From NCBI RefSeq assembly GCF_900106525.1, contig NZ_FNOG01000002.1, positions 285,105-342,389 of the forward strand: a stretch of 57,285 nt of DNA. The letters run 5' to 3'. The stretch is from Lysobacter enzymogenes. GTDB taxonomy: Bacteria; Pseudomonadota; Gammaproteobacteria; Xanthomonadales; Xanthomonadaceae. Position numbers and translations under genes: made by a program. How positions within the stretch are numbered: the stretch's first letter is position 1; every line of letters begins with the position of its first letter. The notes under the pieces are model-generated. The model was not told the origin of the DNA. It saw nothing but the letters and a program-made list of their open reading frames with translations, and did no database searches. This document shows positions 17,396 through 25,431 of the stretch, piece after piece.

Positions 17396-17420
17396 AACGC
17401 CGACCTTCGCGGTCGGCGTT
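17396..17420. terminator. hairpin after the ZnuD-like gene, weak terminator
   Basis: Perfect 10-bp arms AACGCCGACC (17396-17405) and GGTCGGCGTT (17411-17420) with a 5-nt loop. There is no T-run, so termination is uncertain. It lies 190 bp past the receptor stop and 35 bp before the MarR gene. Confidence 0.4.
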
Positions 17421-17440
17421 TGCGGTCGCGGACGAATTAG

Positions 17441-17452
17441 GTGTATATACAC
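17441..17452. promoter_or_regulatory. perfect palindrome before the MarR gene, candidate operator
   Basis: GTGTATATACAC is a perfect 12-bp palindrome ending three bases before the ATG at 17456. It includes a TATAT stretch that could serve as a -10 element. MarR proteins commonly bind such sites over their own promoters, so autoregulation is likely. Confidence 0.55.
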
Positions 17453-17455
17453 ACA

Positions 17456-17905
17456 ATGACTGAACCCGCCGCCTCCGCCCAGCCCCCCAGCGTCTGCAGC
17501 TGCTTCCGCATGCGCAAACTCTCGCGGCTGATGAGCCAGCGCTACGACCAGGCGCTGGCGCCGGCCGGCGTCAACCTCAACCAATACTCGATCCTGCGCC
17601 GCACCGGCGGCCGCGGCCGGCCGCTGGGCGAGATCGCGCACGAGCTGGGCATGGACCGCAGCACCCTGAGCCGCGACCTCAAGCCGCTGAGCGCGGCCGG
17701 CTGGGTCGAATCGGCGCCGGGCGAGGACGCGCGCCAGCGGCTGTTGCGCATCACCGCCGCGGGGCGCGCGGTGGTCGAGCGGGCGATGCCGCTGTGGCGT
17801 CGGGCGCAGGACGAGATCGACCAAGGCCTGGGCGCGGACGGTATCGCTGCGCTGCATGCGCAGTTGGACCGGGCGATCGCGCAGTTGCAGGGCGAAGCGC
17901 CATGA
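17456..17905 (+). CDS. MarR family transcriptional regulator
   Basis: A 149-residue winged-helix protein. The recognition region is PLGEIAHELGMDRSTLSRDLKPLSAAGWVES at about residues 59-89, followed by the wing (GEDARQRLLRITAAGRAV) and a dimerisation helix. The N-terminal CSCFRMRKLSR contains a Cys pair that could serve as an oxidation or ligand sensor, as in some MarR members. The ATG is chosen because an upstream GTG lies inside the palindrome. The MFS transporter gene lies 440 bp downstream on the same strand, separated only by a repeat array, so it is the likely target. Confidence 0.9.
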   Translation: MTEPAASAQPPSVCSCFRMRKLSRLMSQRYDQALAPAGVNLNQYSILRRTGGRGRPLGEIAHELGMDRSTLSRDLKPLSAAGWVESAPGEDARQRLLRITAAGRAVVERAMPLWRRAQDEIDQGLGADGIAALHAQLDRAIAQLQGEAP

Positions 17906-17921
17906 GCGTCGGTGCACGGCC

Positions 17922-18336
17922 TTTGTGGGAGGGCCTTCAGGCCCGACGCTTTTCGCTCAGGCCGGAACGAAAAGCGTCGGGCCCGAAGGCCCTCCCACAA
18001 CAGCGGGTCCGGCCTGCCTCGAGTCAAAAACATCGGGCCGAAGGCCCTCCCATAGCCGCAGATCCGGCCGGTCTTGAGCCAAAAACATCGGGACTGAAGG
18101 CCCTCCCACAACAGCGGGTCCGGCCTGTCTCGAGTCAAAAACATCGGGCCGAAGGCCCTCCCATAGCCGCAGATCCTGCCTGTCTTGAGCCAAAAACATC
18201 GGGCCTGAAGGCCCTCCTACAGCAGCAGATCCAGCTCGCTTTGAACCAACAGCGTCGGGCCTGAAGGCCCTCCACAACAGCGGGGTCGGCCTGTTCCGAG
18301 CCAGCCGCATCGGGCCCGAAAGCCCTCCCACCAAGA
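17922..18336. repeat. tandem array of family-B repeats with 55/111-bp periods
   Basis: One forward copy of the family-B element (GTGGGAGGGCCTTCAGGCCC type) at 17924 is followed by seven inverted copies. Their CATCGGG or CGTCGGG cores fall near 17973, 18031, 18086, 18142, 18197, 18252 and 18308, that is every 55-58 bp. Adjacent units alternate in sequence, so 18001-18111 and 18112-18222 are near-identical 111-bp blocks with only a few differences. The array fills the whole MarR-MFS gap (17906-18343). There are no unique spacers, so it is not CRISPR. Confidence 0.92.
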
Positions 18337-18343
18337 GCCCGCC

Positions 18344-19600
18344 ATGACCCCCACCCCGCTCCCGGCGCCGACCAAGCCACCGTCCTACTGGCCGCTGCTG
18401 CTCGCCGCCACCGCGATGCTGCTGATCACCATGGGCATCCGCCAGTCGCAGGGCCTGCTGATCAAGCCGATCGGCCACAGCACCGGCCTGGGCATCGCCG
18501 AGATCAGCTTCGCCCTGGCCATCGGCCAGTTCGTCTGGGGCGCGGTGCAGCCGCTGTTCGGCGCGCTCGCCGACCAGCGCGGGCCGGGCCGGGTGTTGGT
18601 GTTCGGCGGCCTGCTGTTGATGGCCGGCATGGCGCTGACGCCGTTCGCGTCGTCGCAGTGGGGGCTGATGGTGACCCTCGGCGTGCTCGGCGCGGCCGGC
18701 GCGGGCGCGGGCAGCTTCTCGATCCTGATCGGGGCCACCGCCCAGCGCATCCCGGCGGAAAAGCGCTCGATGGCCGCGGGCGTGATCAACGCCGGCGGGT
18801 CGATGGGCCAGTTCCTGTTCGCGCCGCTGGTCCAGGCGGTGATCGCCGCGGCCGGCTGGATGGCGGCGATGTGGACCCTGGCGGTGGCCGCGCTGGCGAC
18901 GCTGCCGCTGGCCTGGCCGCTGCGGCGCCGGCGCGAAGCCGCGACCGCGGTCACCAGCGCGAACGCTGCGGCGGACGGCATCGGCCTGCGCGAGCAACTG
19001 CGCATCGCCTTGCGCAATCCCAGCTACTGGATGCTGCACGTGGGCTTTTTCACCTGCGGCTTCCACATCGCCTTCCTGGTCACCCACCTGCCCGGCGAGA
19101 TCGCGCTGTGCGGGCTGTCTGACAACGTCTCGGCGATGGCGCTGGGCCTGATCGGGCTGTTCAACGTCGCCGGCAGCCTCGCCGCCGGCTGGCTCGGCCA
19201 GCGCTGGCGGATGAAGTACCTGCTGGCCGGCATGTACGCCAGCCGCGCGGCGTTGATCGCGATCTATCTGATCTCGCCGCCGACGCCGCTGACCTTCTAC
19301 CTGTTCGCCGCCGGCCTGGGCGTGACCTGGCTGGCGACGGTGCCGCCGACCGCGGGCCTGGTCGGCAAGCTGTTCGGCCCGCGCTACCTGGGCACGTTGT
19401 TCGGCCTGACCTTGCTGTCGCACCAGATCGGCGGCTTCTTCGGCGCCTGGCTCGGCGGTCTGGCGATGGCGAAGTTCGGCGCCTACACCTGGATGTGGTA
19501 CGCCGACATCGTGCTCGCGCTGCTGGCCGCGGCGGCGAACCTGCCGATCCGCGAGGCCAAGCCGATGGCGCCGGCGCTGGCGGCCGCAGCGAAAGCCTGA
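18344..19600 (+). CDS. major facilitator superfamily transporter
   Basis: A 418-residue integral membrane protein with 12 predicted helices and the MFS loop motif between helices 2 and 3 (GALADQRGPGRVLVFGG). The central cytoplasmic loop (RRRREAATAVTSANAAADG) divides two six-helix halves. It resembles the oxalate/formate or monocarboxylate-type MFS branch in its N-terminal GIRQSQGLLIKPI region, but the substrate cannot be fixed. It follows the MarR gene in the same direction; with no other promoter visible in the repeat array, read-through from the MarR promoter is plausible. Drug or organic-acid export under MarR control is an inference. Confidence 0.85.
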   Translation: MTPTPLPAPTKPPSYWPLLLAATAMLLITMGIRQSQGLLIKPIGHSTGLGIAEISFALAIGQFVWGAVQPLFGALADQRGPGRVLVFGGLLLMAGMALTPFASSQWGLMVTLGVLGAAGAGAGSFSILIGATAQRIPAEKRSMAAGVINAGGSMGQFLFAPLVQAVIAAAGWMAAMWTLAVAALATLPLAWPLRRRREAATAVTSANAAADGIGLREQLRIALRNPSYWMLHVGFFTCGFHIAFLVTHLPGEIALCGLSDNVSAMALGLIGLFNVAGSLAAGWLGQRWRMKYLLAGMYASRAALIAIYLISPPTPLTFYLFAAGLGVTWLATVPPTAGLVGKLFGPRYLGTLFGLTLLSHQIGGFFGAWLGGLAMAKFGAYTWMWYADIVLALLAAAANLPIREAKPMAPALAAAAKA

Positions 19601-19607
19601 TGGCCTA

Positions 19608-19742
19608 CCTGTAGGAGCGGCGCAAGCTGCGACCGCGAAACCGCAACCACGACGCAACCCCGTCAACAGGTTATTCGCCTGGACGAGGATTCCATCGATG
19701 TTGCGGATTCGCAGTCGCGGCTCGCGCCGCTCCTACAGGGAG
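19608..19742. repeat. inverted pair of family-A repeats
   Basis: A forward copy (19608-19638, with GCAAGCTGC in the stem) and an inverted copy (19710-19742) sit between the convergent MFS and zur genes. The inverted copy ends four bases before the zur stop codon. Confidence 0.85.
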
Positions 19743-19745
19743 CTT

Positions 19746-20243
19746 TCAGGCCTTAACGGCTTTGGCTTCGACGCAGTTCGCGCACATGCCGTGCACTTCC
19801 AGAGTCTGCGCCTGCGGCACGAAGCCCAGCGCGCGCGCGCGGGCTTCGAGCAGGTCGACGATGCGCTCGTCTTCCAGTTCGGTCGCCGACTGGCAGGTGT
19901 CGCAGATCAGGAACGGCACCGCGTGCTGGGCCGCGCCGGGATGGTGGCAGCCGACGAAGGCGTTGATCGAGGCCAGCTTGTGGATGAAGCCGTGCTCGAG
20001 CAGGAAATCCAGCGCGCGGTAGATCGTCGGCGGCGCCGCGGCGTCGTGGGTGGCCTTCATCTGGTCGAGCAGGTCGTAGGCCTTCATCGGCCTGCCCGCA
20101 TCGGCGATCAGGCGCAGCGCGTGGGCGCGGATCGGCGTGAGCCGCAGCCCGCGCTGCTCGCAGGCCCGCTCCACCTCGTGCACGAAGCCGTCGCCGTCGT
20201 GGACGTGGTGTTGGGGATCGGTGCAGGCGGTGCTGGTGCTCAT
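19746..20243 (-). CDS. zur: zinc uptake regulator, Fur family
   Basis: A 165-residue Fur-superfamily repressor. The winged helix includes PPTIYRALDFLLEHGFIHKL at residues 71-90. The structural zinc site is formed by Cys114/Cys117 (CDTCQS) and Cys154/Cys157 (CANC), as in Zur proteins. The N-terminus is His-rich (DPQHHVHDGDGF), and GCHHPG supplies further ligands. Zur type is preferred over Fur or PerR because of the pattern GRPMKAYDLLDQMK and the C-terminal CANC. With zinc it would repress uptake genes; the Zur box at 15130-15152 is a ready target. GGAG precedes the ATG. It is followed by gltX upstream on the same strand with a 41-bp gap, so the two may be co-transcribed. Confidence 0.9.
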   Translation of the reverse strand: MSTSTACTDPQHHVHDGDGFVHEVERACEQRGLRLTPIRAHALRLIADAGRPMKAYDLLDQMKATHDAAAPPTIYRALDFLLEHGFIHKLASINAFVGCHHPGAAQHAVPFLICDTCQSATELEDERIVDLLEARARALGFVPQAQTLEVHGMCANCVEAKAVKA

Positions 20244-20284
20244 GGCGGGCTCCGGTGGCGGCGCGGCGGCTTTCGCTGGCCGAA

Positions 20285-21682
20285 TTACGCAGGAATCTTA
20301 GTAAGGGCGGCGTCGATGCGTTGCAAGGCCTCGGCCTGGCCGGCCAGGTAGACCGTGTGCGAGATGTCCGGGCTGACCTGGGTGCCGGTGATGGCCACGC
20401 GCAGCGGCTGGGCGACCTTGCCCATGCCCAGGCCCAGGGCTTCGGCGGCCTCGTGCAGGGCCGCACCGACCGCGTCGGCGGTCCACGCCGGCAGCTGCGC
20501 CAGACGCGTGCGCGCCTCGGCCAGCGGCGCGCGCGCGGCGGCGTTGAGGTGCTTGGCCACCGCCGCCTCGTCGTACTGGGTCAGCGGACCGAACCACACC
20601 GCGGCGCGCTCGGCCATGTCCTTGAGCGTCTGCACGCGGTCGCGCAGCGCGATCACGATGTCGGCCGGCGCCGGGCCGGCGGCGAGGTCGTAGCCGTGCT
20701 GGCGCAGGTGCCACTCCAGATGCTTGCCCACCTCGGCCGGATCGTCGCTCTTGAGGTACTGCTGGTTCATCCAGCCCAGCTTGGCCTTGTCCAGGCGCGA
20801 GGCGCTGGAGTTGACGTCGGACAGCTGGAACAGCCGGGTCATCTCCTCGATCGAGAAGATCTCCTGATCGCCGTGCGACCAGCCCAGGCGGACCAGATAG
20901 TTCAGCAGCGCGTGCGGCAGATAGCCCTCGTCGCGGTACTGCATCACATCGGCCGCACCGGTGCGCTTGGACAGCTTGGCGCCCTCGGGGTCGAGGATCA
21001 TCGGCAGATGGGCGAAATGCGGCACCGTCGCGCCCAGCGCGCGGTAGATGTTGATCTGGCGCGGCGTGTTGTTGACGTGGTCGTCGCCGCGCACGACATC
21101 GGTGATGGCCATGTCCAGGTCGTCGACCACGACCGCGAAGTTGTAGGTCGGGTAGCCGTCGGCGCGGAAGATCACCAGATCGTCGAGCTCGCTGTTGGCG
21201 ATCTCGATCCGGCCCTTGACCTTGTCCTCGAACACCACCGTGCCGTCCAGCGGGTTCTTGAAGCGGATCACCCGGTTGGGATCCTCGCGATACGGCTCGT
21301 TGCGCTCGCGGTAGGCGCCGTTGTAGCGCGGCTTTTCCTTGGCCGCGAGCGCGGCGTTGCGCACGGTCTCCAGCTCGTCCTTGGTCTCGTAGGCGTAGTA
21401 CGCAGTGCCCGCGGCGACCATCTGCTCGGCCACCTCGCGGTAACGGTCCAGGCGCTGGGTCTGGTAGATCGGGCCCTCGTCGTAGCTCAGGCCGAGCCAG
21501 TCCATCGCCTCCAGGATCGCGTCGATCGCCGCCTGGGTGCTGCGCTCGCGGTCGGTGTCCTCGATGCGCAGGACGAACTGCCCGCCCGCGCGGCGCGCTT
21601 CCAGCCAGCAATACAGGGCGGTGCGGGCGCCGCCGATGTGCAGGTAGCCGGTGGGACTGGGGGCGAAGCGGGTGCGGGTCAT
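20285..21682 (-). CDS. gltX: glutamate--tRNA ligase
   Basis: A 465-residue class I aminoacyl-tRNA synthetase that charges tRNA-Glu. The HIGH-type motif is [17 protein letters not shown] at residues 7-23 and the KMSKS-type motif is [12 protein letters not shown]. The internal [17 protein letters not shown] and [13 protein letters not shown] segments are standard for GluRS. The length and the anticodon-binding C-terminal half are normal. The start at 21682 gives the canonical [13 protein letters not shown]-terminus; the frame stays open for about 126 codons upstream, which is a feature of the high GC content. It lies directly upstream of zur on the same strand. Confidence 0.97.
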   Translation of the reverse strand: MTRTRFAPSPTGYLHIGGARTALYCWLEARRAGGQFVLRIEDTDRERSTQAAIDAILEAMDWLGLSYDEGPIYQTQRLDRYREVAEQMVAAGTAYYAYETKDELETVRNAALAAKEKPRYNGAYRERNEPYREDPNRVIRFKNPLDGTVVFEDKVKGRIEIANSELDDLVIFRADGYPTYNFAVVVDDLDMAITDVVRGDDHVNNTPRQINIYRALGATVPHFAHLPMILDPEGAKLSKRTGAADVMQYRDEGYLPHALLNYLVRLGWSHGDQEIFSIEEMTRLFQLSDVNSSASRLDKAKLGWMNQQYLKSDDPAEVGKHLEWHLRQHGYDLAAGPAPADIVIALRDRVQTLKDMAERAAVWFGPLTQYDEAAVAKHLNAAARAPLAEARTRLAQLPAWTADAVGAALHEAAEALGLGMGKVAQPLRVAITGTQVSPDISHTVYLAGQAEALQRIDAALTKIPA

Positions 21683-21812
21683 GCGCGGGCTCGGGTGGAT
21701 CGGAGGGAGACCGGGGATTTTAACGGATGCGGGGCCGCCGGGTTTTGCGGGCCCGGCCGGGGGCCGAAAGCCGCCCCGCGCAGCCCGCACGGGCCTTGCG
21801 GGCGAAACGCCA

Positions 21813-21818
21813 TAAACT
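21813..21818 (+). promoter_or_regulatory. TAAACT -10-like box for lpxH, leaderless start
   Basis: TAAACT ends six bases before the lpxH ATG at 21825, with no Shine-Dalgarno sequence. It is one of the five such arrangements in the window. Confidence 0.4.
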
Positions 21819-21824
21819 AGGCCG

Positions 21825-22559
21825 ATGACCACGCTCTTCATCTCCGACCTGCACCTGGACGCCGAACGCCCGCAGATCACCGAGCTGTTCGGCCGTTTCG
21901 TCCGCGACGAAGCCCGCGGCGCCGACGCGCTGTACATCCTGGGCGACCTGTTCGAGGCCTGGGTCGGCGACGACGACCCGGCCGAGACCGGCGCCTTCGT
22001 CGCGCGCGAACTCAAGGCGCTGGCCGATTCGGGCGTGCCGGTGCATTTCATCCGCGGCAACCGCGACTTCCTGCTCGGCCGCGACTACGCTGCGCGCGCC
22101 GGCATGCGCCTGCTGCCGGATCCGAGCGTGATCGTGCTGTACGGCCAGCCGGTGCTGATCGGCCACGGCGACCTGCTGTGCACCGACGATGTCGCCTACC
22201 AGCAGTTCCGCGCCCAGACCCGCCACCCGCTGTGGCAGGCCCAGTTCCTGGCCCAGCCGCTGGCCGCCCGCCTCGCCTTCGCCCAGCAGGCGCGCGCGGC
22301 GAGCAAGGCGCACCAGGCCGGGCTCAAGGACGCCGGGCGCATGGAAACCATCACCGACGTCGCCCCGGTCACGGTCGAGGAAACCTTCGTGCGCTACGGC
22401 GTGGACACGATGATCCACGGCCACACCCATCGCCCTGCGATCCACGCGCTCGACGCCGGCGGCCGCCCGCGCAAGCGCGTGGTGCTCGGCGATTGGTACG
22501 AGCAGGGTTCGGTGCTGCGAGTGGATCGCGACGGCATGCGCCTGCAGACGCTGGACTGA
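21825..22559 (+). CDS. lpxH: UDP-2,3-diacylglucosamine diphosphatase
   Basis: A 244-residue calcineurin-like metallophosphoesterase that splits UDP-2,3-diacylglucosamine to lipid X and UMP, an essential step of lipid A synthesis at the inner membrane. Motifs are complete: SDLHLD (Asp8, His10), [12 protein letters not shown] (Asp41), [18 protein letters not shown] and HGHTHRP. The length is normal. It diverges from gltX and is a single-gene unit followed by repeats. Confidence 0.96.
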   Translation: MTTLFISDLHLDAERPQITELFGRFVRDEARGADALYILGDLFEAWVGDDDPAETGAFVARELKALADSGVPVHFIRGNRDFLLGRDYAARAGMRLLPDPSVIVLYGQPVLIGHGDLLCTDDVAYQQFRAQTRHPLWQAQFLAQPLAARLAFAQQARAASKAHQAGLKDAGRMETITDVAPVTVEETFVRYGVDTMIHGHTHRPAIHALDAGGRPRKRVVLGDWYEQGSVLRVDRDGMRLQTLD

Positions 22560-22595
22560 TTCGGCGGGATAGCCGGTTGCGTCGTGTGTGCGGTG

Positions 22596-22774
22596 CCGCG
22601 GTCGCGGCTTGCGCCGCTCCTACAGGGGCTGCGTCCGGCATTCGCGAACGGCCGCATCAATTCGCTCAAAAACCCGCATGGCCTACCTGTAGGAGCGGCG
22701 CGAGCCGCGACCGCGGGGTAGCCGGTTGCCTCGTATCGGCGGTGTCGCGGTCGCGGCTCGCGCCGCTCCTGCAG
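22596..22774. repeat. three family-A repeats
   Basis: Copies at 22596-22628 (inverted), 22685-22716 (direct) and 22745-22774 (inverted). The AGCCGGTTGC-TCGT stretch before the first and third copies is also duplicated, so a unit of repeat plus flank appears to have been copied. Together with the terminator at 22807-22840 they fill the gap between lpxH and the convergent receptor gene. Confidence 0.88.
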
Positions 22775-22806
22775 TCGCTACGCCCCGCGTTCGATGCGTC
22801 CGCCAC

Positions 22807-22840
22807 AAAAACGAACGCCCGCGGCAACGCGGGCGTTCGT
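22807..22840 (-). terminator. rho-independent terminator of the TonB receptor gene
   Basis: Perfect 12-bp arms ACGAACGCCCGC and GCGGGCGTTCGT with a 6-nt loop (22811-22840). On the minus strand a five-T run follows. It lies 36 bp past the receptor stop. Confidence 0.92.
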
Positions 22841-22875
22841 TTGTCCGGCGCCCTCGCGGGCGCGGACCACTTCGA

Positions 22876-25134
22876 TCAGAACTTCACTTCCGCCGTCACG
22901 AACAGCTGCCGCGGCGCGCCCGACTGCAAGGTGTAATTCAGGCCCTTCGGATCCGAGGCGACGAAGCCGTTGGTGCCGATGCTGCCGAAGTATTCCTTGT
23001 CGAACAGATTGGTCGCGTTCAACTGCAGCTTGAACGCATCGGCCCAGGACAGCTGCTTCCACTCGTACGACGCCGACGCGTCGACCACCCAGAACCCGTC
23101 GACCTTGGAGTCGTTGAGGTAGGTCAGGTAGCGCTTGTCGGTGTACTTGGCGCCCAGTTGCAGCGACAGGCCGTCTCGCTCCCAGCGCAGCTCGGTCGCG
23201 TACAGGCGCTTGGGCGCGTCGACCACCTGCTTGCCGCGGGTGCGCACCAGGGTGGTGCCGTCGAGATAATCCGACTCGTACTGCGAATCGTTGAACGCCA
23301 ACGAGTGATACCAGGTCAGCCCGGCGATCGGCTTCCACTGCACGGTGATCTCGGCGCCGCGGCTTTCCACATCGCCGACGTTGGCGAAGCTCGACGCGCA
23401 GCCGACGATGCCGGCGCAACGCGCGATCGCCAGCAGGCGGTTCTCGAAGTTGACCCGGTACACCGCCACCGAGGCTTCGATCTGGTCGCGGCTGGTGCGC
23501 AGGCCGGCTTCGAAGGTCTTGGAGCTTTCCGGTTCCAGCGAACCCACCGCCGCGTTGAACGCCGCCTGCGAGGTCGAATGCGGACCGTTGACGCCGGTGC
23601 GGAACGCCGACAGGTTCTCGCTGTAGGAGCCGAAGATTTCCTCGTGCTCGCTGAGCTGCCAGCGCGCGCCCAGCTGCGGCAGGAAGTTGTCTTCCGACAC
23701 CAGCTTGCCGCTGGCGCGGCTGGCGCCGCCGATCAGGGTCTTGCCGTCGGTCTCCACGCGCAGGCCCTTGAAGCCCGCGTCCACGGCCAGGCGGCCGTCG
23801 GCGAACTCCATGTGGTCGAGCACGTAGTACATGCGCGTGTCGGTGTCGAAGCGCTGGCGGAACACGCGCTCGGACGGGTTGCGGTAGAAGAAGATGTCGT
23901 TCGGCGGCTCGGTCGCCTTGAGGTCGTAGAAATTGCGCTGCACGCCGTGGTCGTTCTTCTCCAGCCACAGGCCGGCCTGCAGGCGGTGGTTGCCGAGCTG
24001 CCAGCTCAGGCTCGGCATGAAGCCGGTGCGCTCGATGTCGTATTCGGTGGTGCGCATGCGCAACGGCACCGTCGGCGACTTCGAATACGGCGTGGCCCAA
24101 TGGCCCTGGCCTTCGTTGGTGTGGTAGTAGACGGTGGCCGCCAGGGTCACGTCGGGCGAGGCGTTCCACTCGGCGCTCAGATACACCAGATCGTCGTCGC
24201 GCACGCCGCGGGCGATGTAGTAGGCATCGTCCAGGCTGGTGACGCCGCCGCGGAACACGCCGTTGGCCGCGTCGATGGCGCGCTGCCAGTCCTTGGCGTA
24301 GTTGTCCCAGTCCATGCCCAGACGCTTGGCCGATTCCAGCGACAAATCCGCGTAGTCGGTTTCGCGGCGGCGCGAGGAGTCGGCGTAACCGGTGATCTTG
24401 AAGTCTTCGCCGGCGTAGACGAACTTGCCGTTGAACTGGGTGCCGCGCTGCGGGCCGTCGCCCTTCCACTTGTCGGTGGTGTGGTAGACGCCGCTCAGAT
24501 ACGCGCTGAAGCCGTTGTGGTCGCCGGTGTCCAGGCGCACGAAGCTGCGGCTGGTCGAATCGCTGCCCAGGGTCTGGGCCAGGCGCACGCCGAACTCGGA
24601 AGCCGGATCGGAGCTGAAGAAACGCAAGGTGCCGCCGAGGTTGCCCGACGACGCGGTGTCGATCGCGCCCGAACCCTGCGACAGCTCGGCGCCGGACAGG
24701 TTCTCGGAGGTGATCGCGCGGCCGATGTGCAGGCCGTTGTGGTTGCCGTAGCTCATGTCGCCCAGCGGCACGCCGTCGAGGGTGAAGCCGAGCTGCTGCT
24801 GCGAGAAGCCGCGGATGCTGAGCTTGCTCGACCACTCGTAATTGCCCCACGGATCGGAGCTCTGGAAGTGCACGCCCGGCAGCTTGGCCATCACCTTGAG
24901 CGGGTTGGTGCCGGCGGCTTCGCGCTGCAGTTCGGCGCGGCCCAGCGCCTGCACCTGGCGGGTCTGGCCGGTGCCGACCACCGACACCGCGTCGAGCGTG
25001 GTGGCGTCGCGGCCGGCATCGGCGGTGGCGTCGGCGGGCGCGGCATCGGCCGCAGGCGCTTCGGCGGCGAAGGTGTGGCCCGCATGCAGGCACAGCAGGA
25101 TCGAGGCGGCGAGGAGCGTCGTCTTCGTCGTCAT
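22876..25134 (-). CDS. TonB-dependent outer-membrane receptor, substrate unknown
   Basis: A 752-residue receptor with a signal peptide ending near TFAAE, an Ala/Asp-rich linker, a TonB box-like LDAVSVVGTG, a plug domain (NPLKVMAKLPGVHFQ, SIRGFSQQQLGFTLDGVPLG, LSQGSGAIDTASSGNLGG) and a large barrel ending in FVTAEVKF. It resembles siderophore or nutrient receptors of Xanthomonadaceae, but the ligand cannot be told. RCAGIVGCASS in an extracellular loop may form a disulfide. GGAAG precedes the ATG. No Zur- or Fur-type box was seen in front; a LacI-like dyad lies about 250 bp upstream. Confidence 0.9.
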   Translation of the reverse strand: MTTKTTLLAASILLCLHAGHTFAAEAPAADAAPADATADAGRDATTLDAVSVVGTGQTRQVQALGRAELQREAAGTNPLKVMAKLPGVHFQSSDPWGNYEWSSKLSIRGFSQQQLGFTLDGVPLGDMSYGNHNGLHIGRAITSENLSGAELSQGSGAIDTASSGNLGGTLRFFSSDPASEFGVRLAQTLGSDSTSRSFVRLDTGDHNGFSAYLSGVYHTTDKWKGDGPQRGTQFNGKFVYAGEDFKITGYADSSRRRETDYADLSLESAKRLGMDWDNYAKDWQRAIDAANGVFRGGVTSLDDAYYIARGVRDDDLVYLSAEWNASPDVTLAATVYYHTNEGQGHWATPYSKSPTVPLRMRTTEYDIERTGFMPSLSWQLGNHRLQAGLWLEKNDHGVQRNFYDLKATEPPNDIFFYRNPSERVFRQRFDTDTRMYYVLDHMEFADGRLAVDAGFKGLRVETDGKTLIGGASRASGKLVSEDNFLPQLGARWQLSEHEEIFGSYSENLSAFRTGVNGPHSTSQAAFNAAVGSLEPESSKTFEAGLRTSRDQIEASVAVYRVNFENRLLAIARCAGIVGCASSFANVGDVESRGAEITVQWKPIAGLTWYHSLAFNDSQYESDYLDGTTLVRTRGKQVVDAPKRLYATELRWERDGLSLQLGAKYTDKRYLTYLNDSKVDGFWVVDASASYEWKQLSWADAFKLQLNATNLFDKEYFGSIGTNGFVASDPKGLNYTLQSGAPRQLFVTAEVKF

Positions 25135-25382
25135 GGGACTTCCGATTTTTATGGGGGACCGCCACTGGCGCGATCCCTCGCGTCATTCGCTCCGGGCGGC
25201 AAGGAGCGAAGGCCGGAAGTCTGTTCTGGACGTGTGAAAGGCGTATTTCAGATCGGCGTCATTTGATGGATTCGGCGCGGATCGTGTGCGCGGGGTGTCA
25301 TCGCCGGCGCAGGCGCGGTCGCAAGATTCGGCGCTGTGTGACGTTGTCTATCGTCGTTGGCCGGCGAAATGGCGGCGCGCGG

Positions 25383-25399
25383 GCGTATACGTTTACACG
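25383..25399. promoter_or_regulatory. GTATAC-GTTTAC dyad, possible LacI-type operator
   Basis: GTATAC (25385-25390) and GTTTAC (25391-25396) match in 5 of 6 positions as a dyad around a central CG, the layout of LacI-family operators. It lies in the 297-bp region upstream of the TonB receptor gene, about 250 bp from its start. No LacI gene is in the window. Nothing else stands out in 25135-25431. Confidence 0.3.
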
Positions 25400-25431
25400 T
25401 CATGCAGCCGTCTGACGGCGCGCAGACGCGT

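Noticed and set aside
15141-17456. 771-codon open frame antisense to the ZnuD-like gene
   Set aside because: Same artefact; it also covers the Zur box and the MarR operator.
17922-18336. Possible CRISPR array
   Set aside because: The spacing is regular but the sequences between the cores are themselves repeats, not unique spacers; the units are copies of a dispersed palindromic family, and no cas gene is near.
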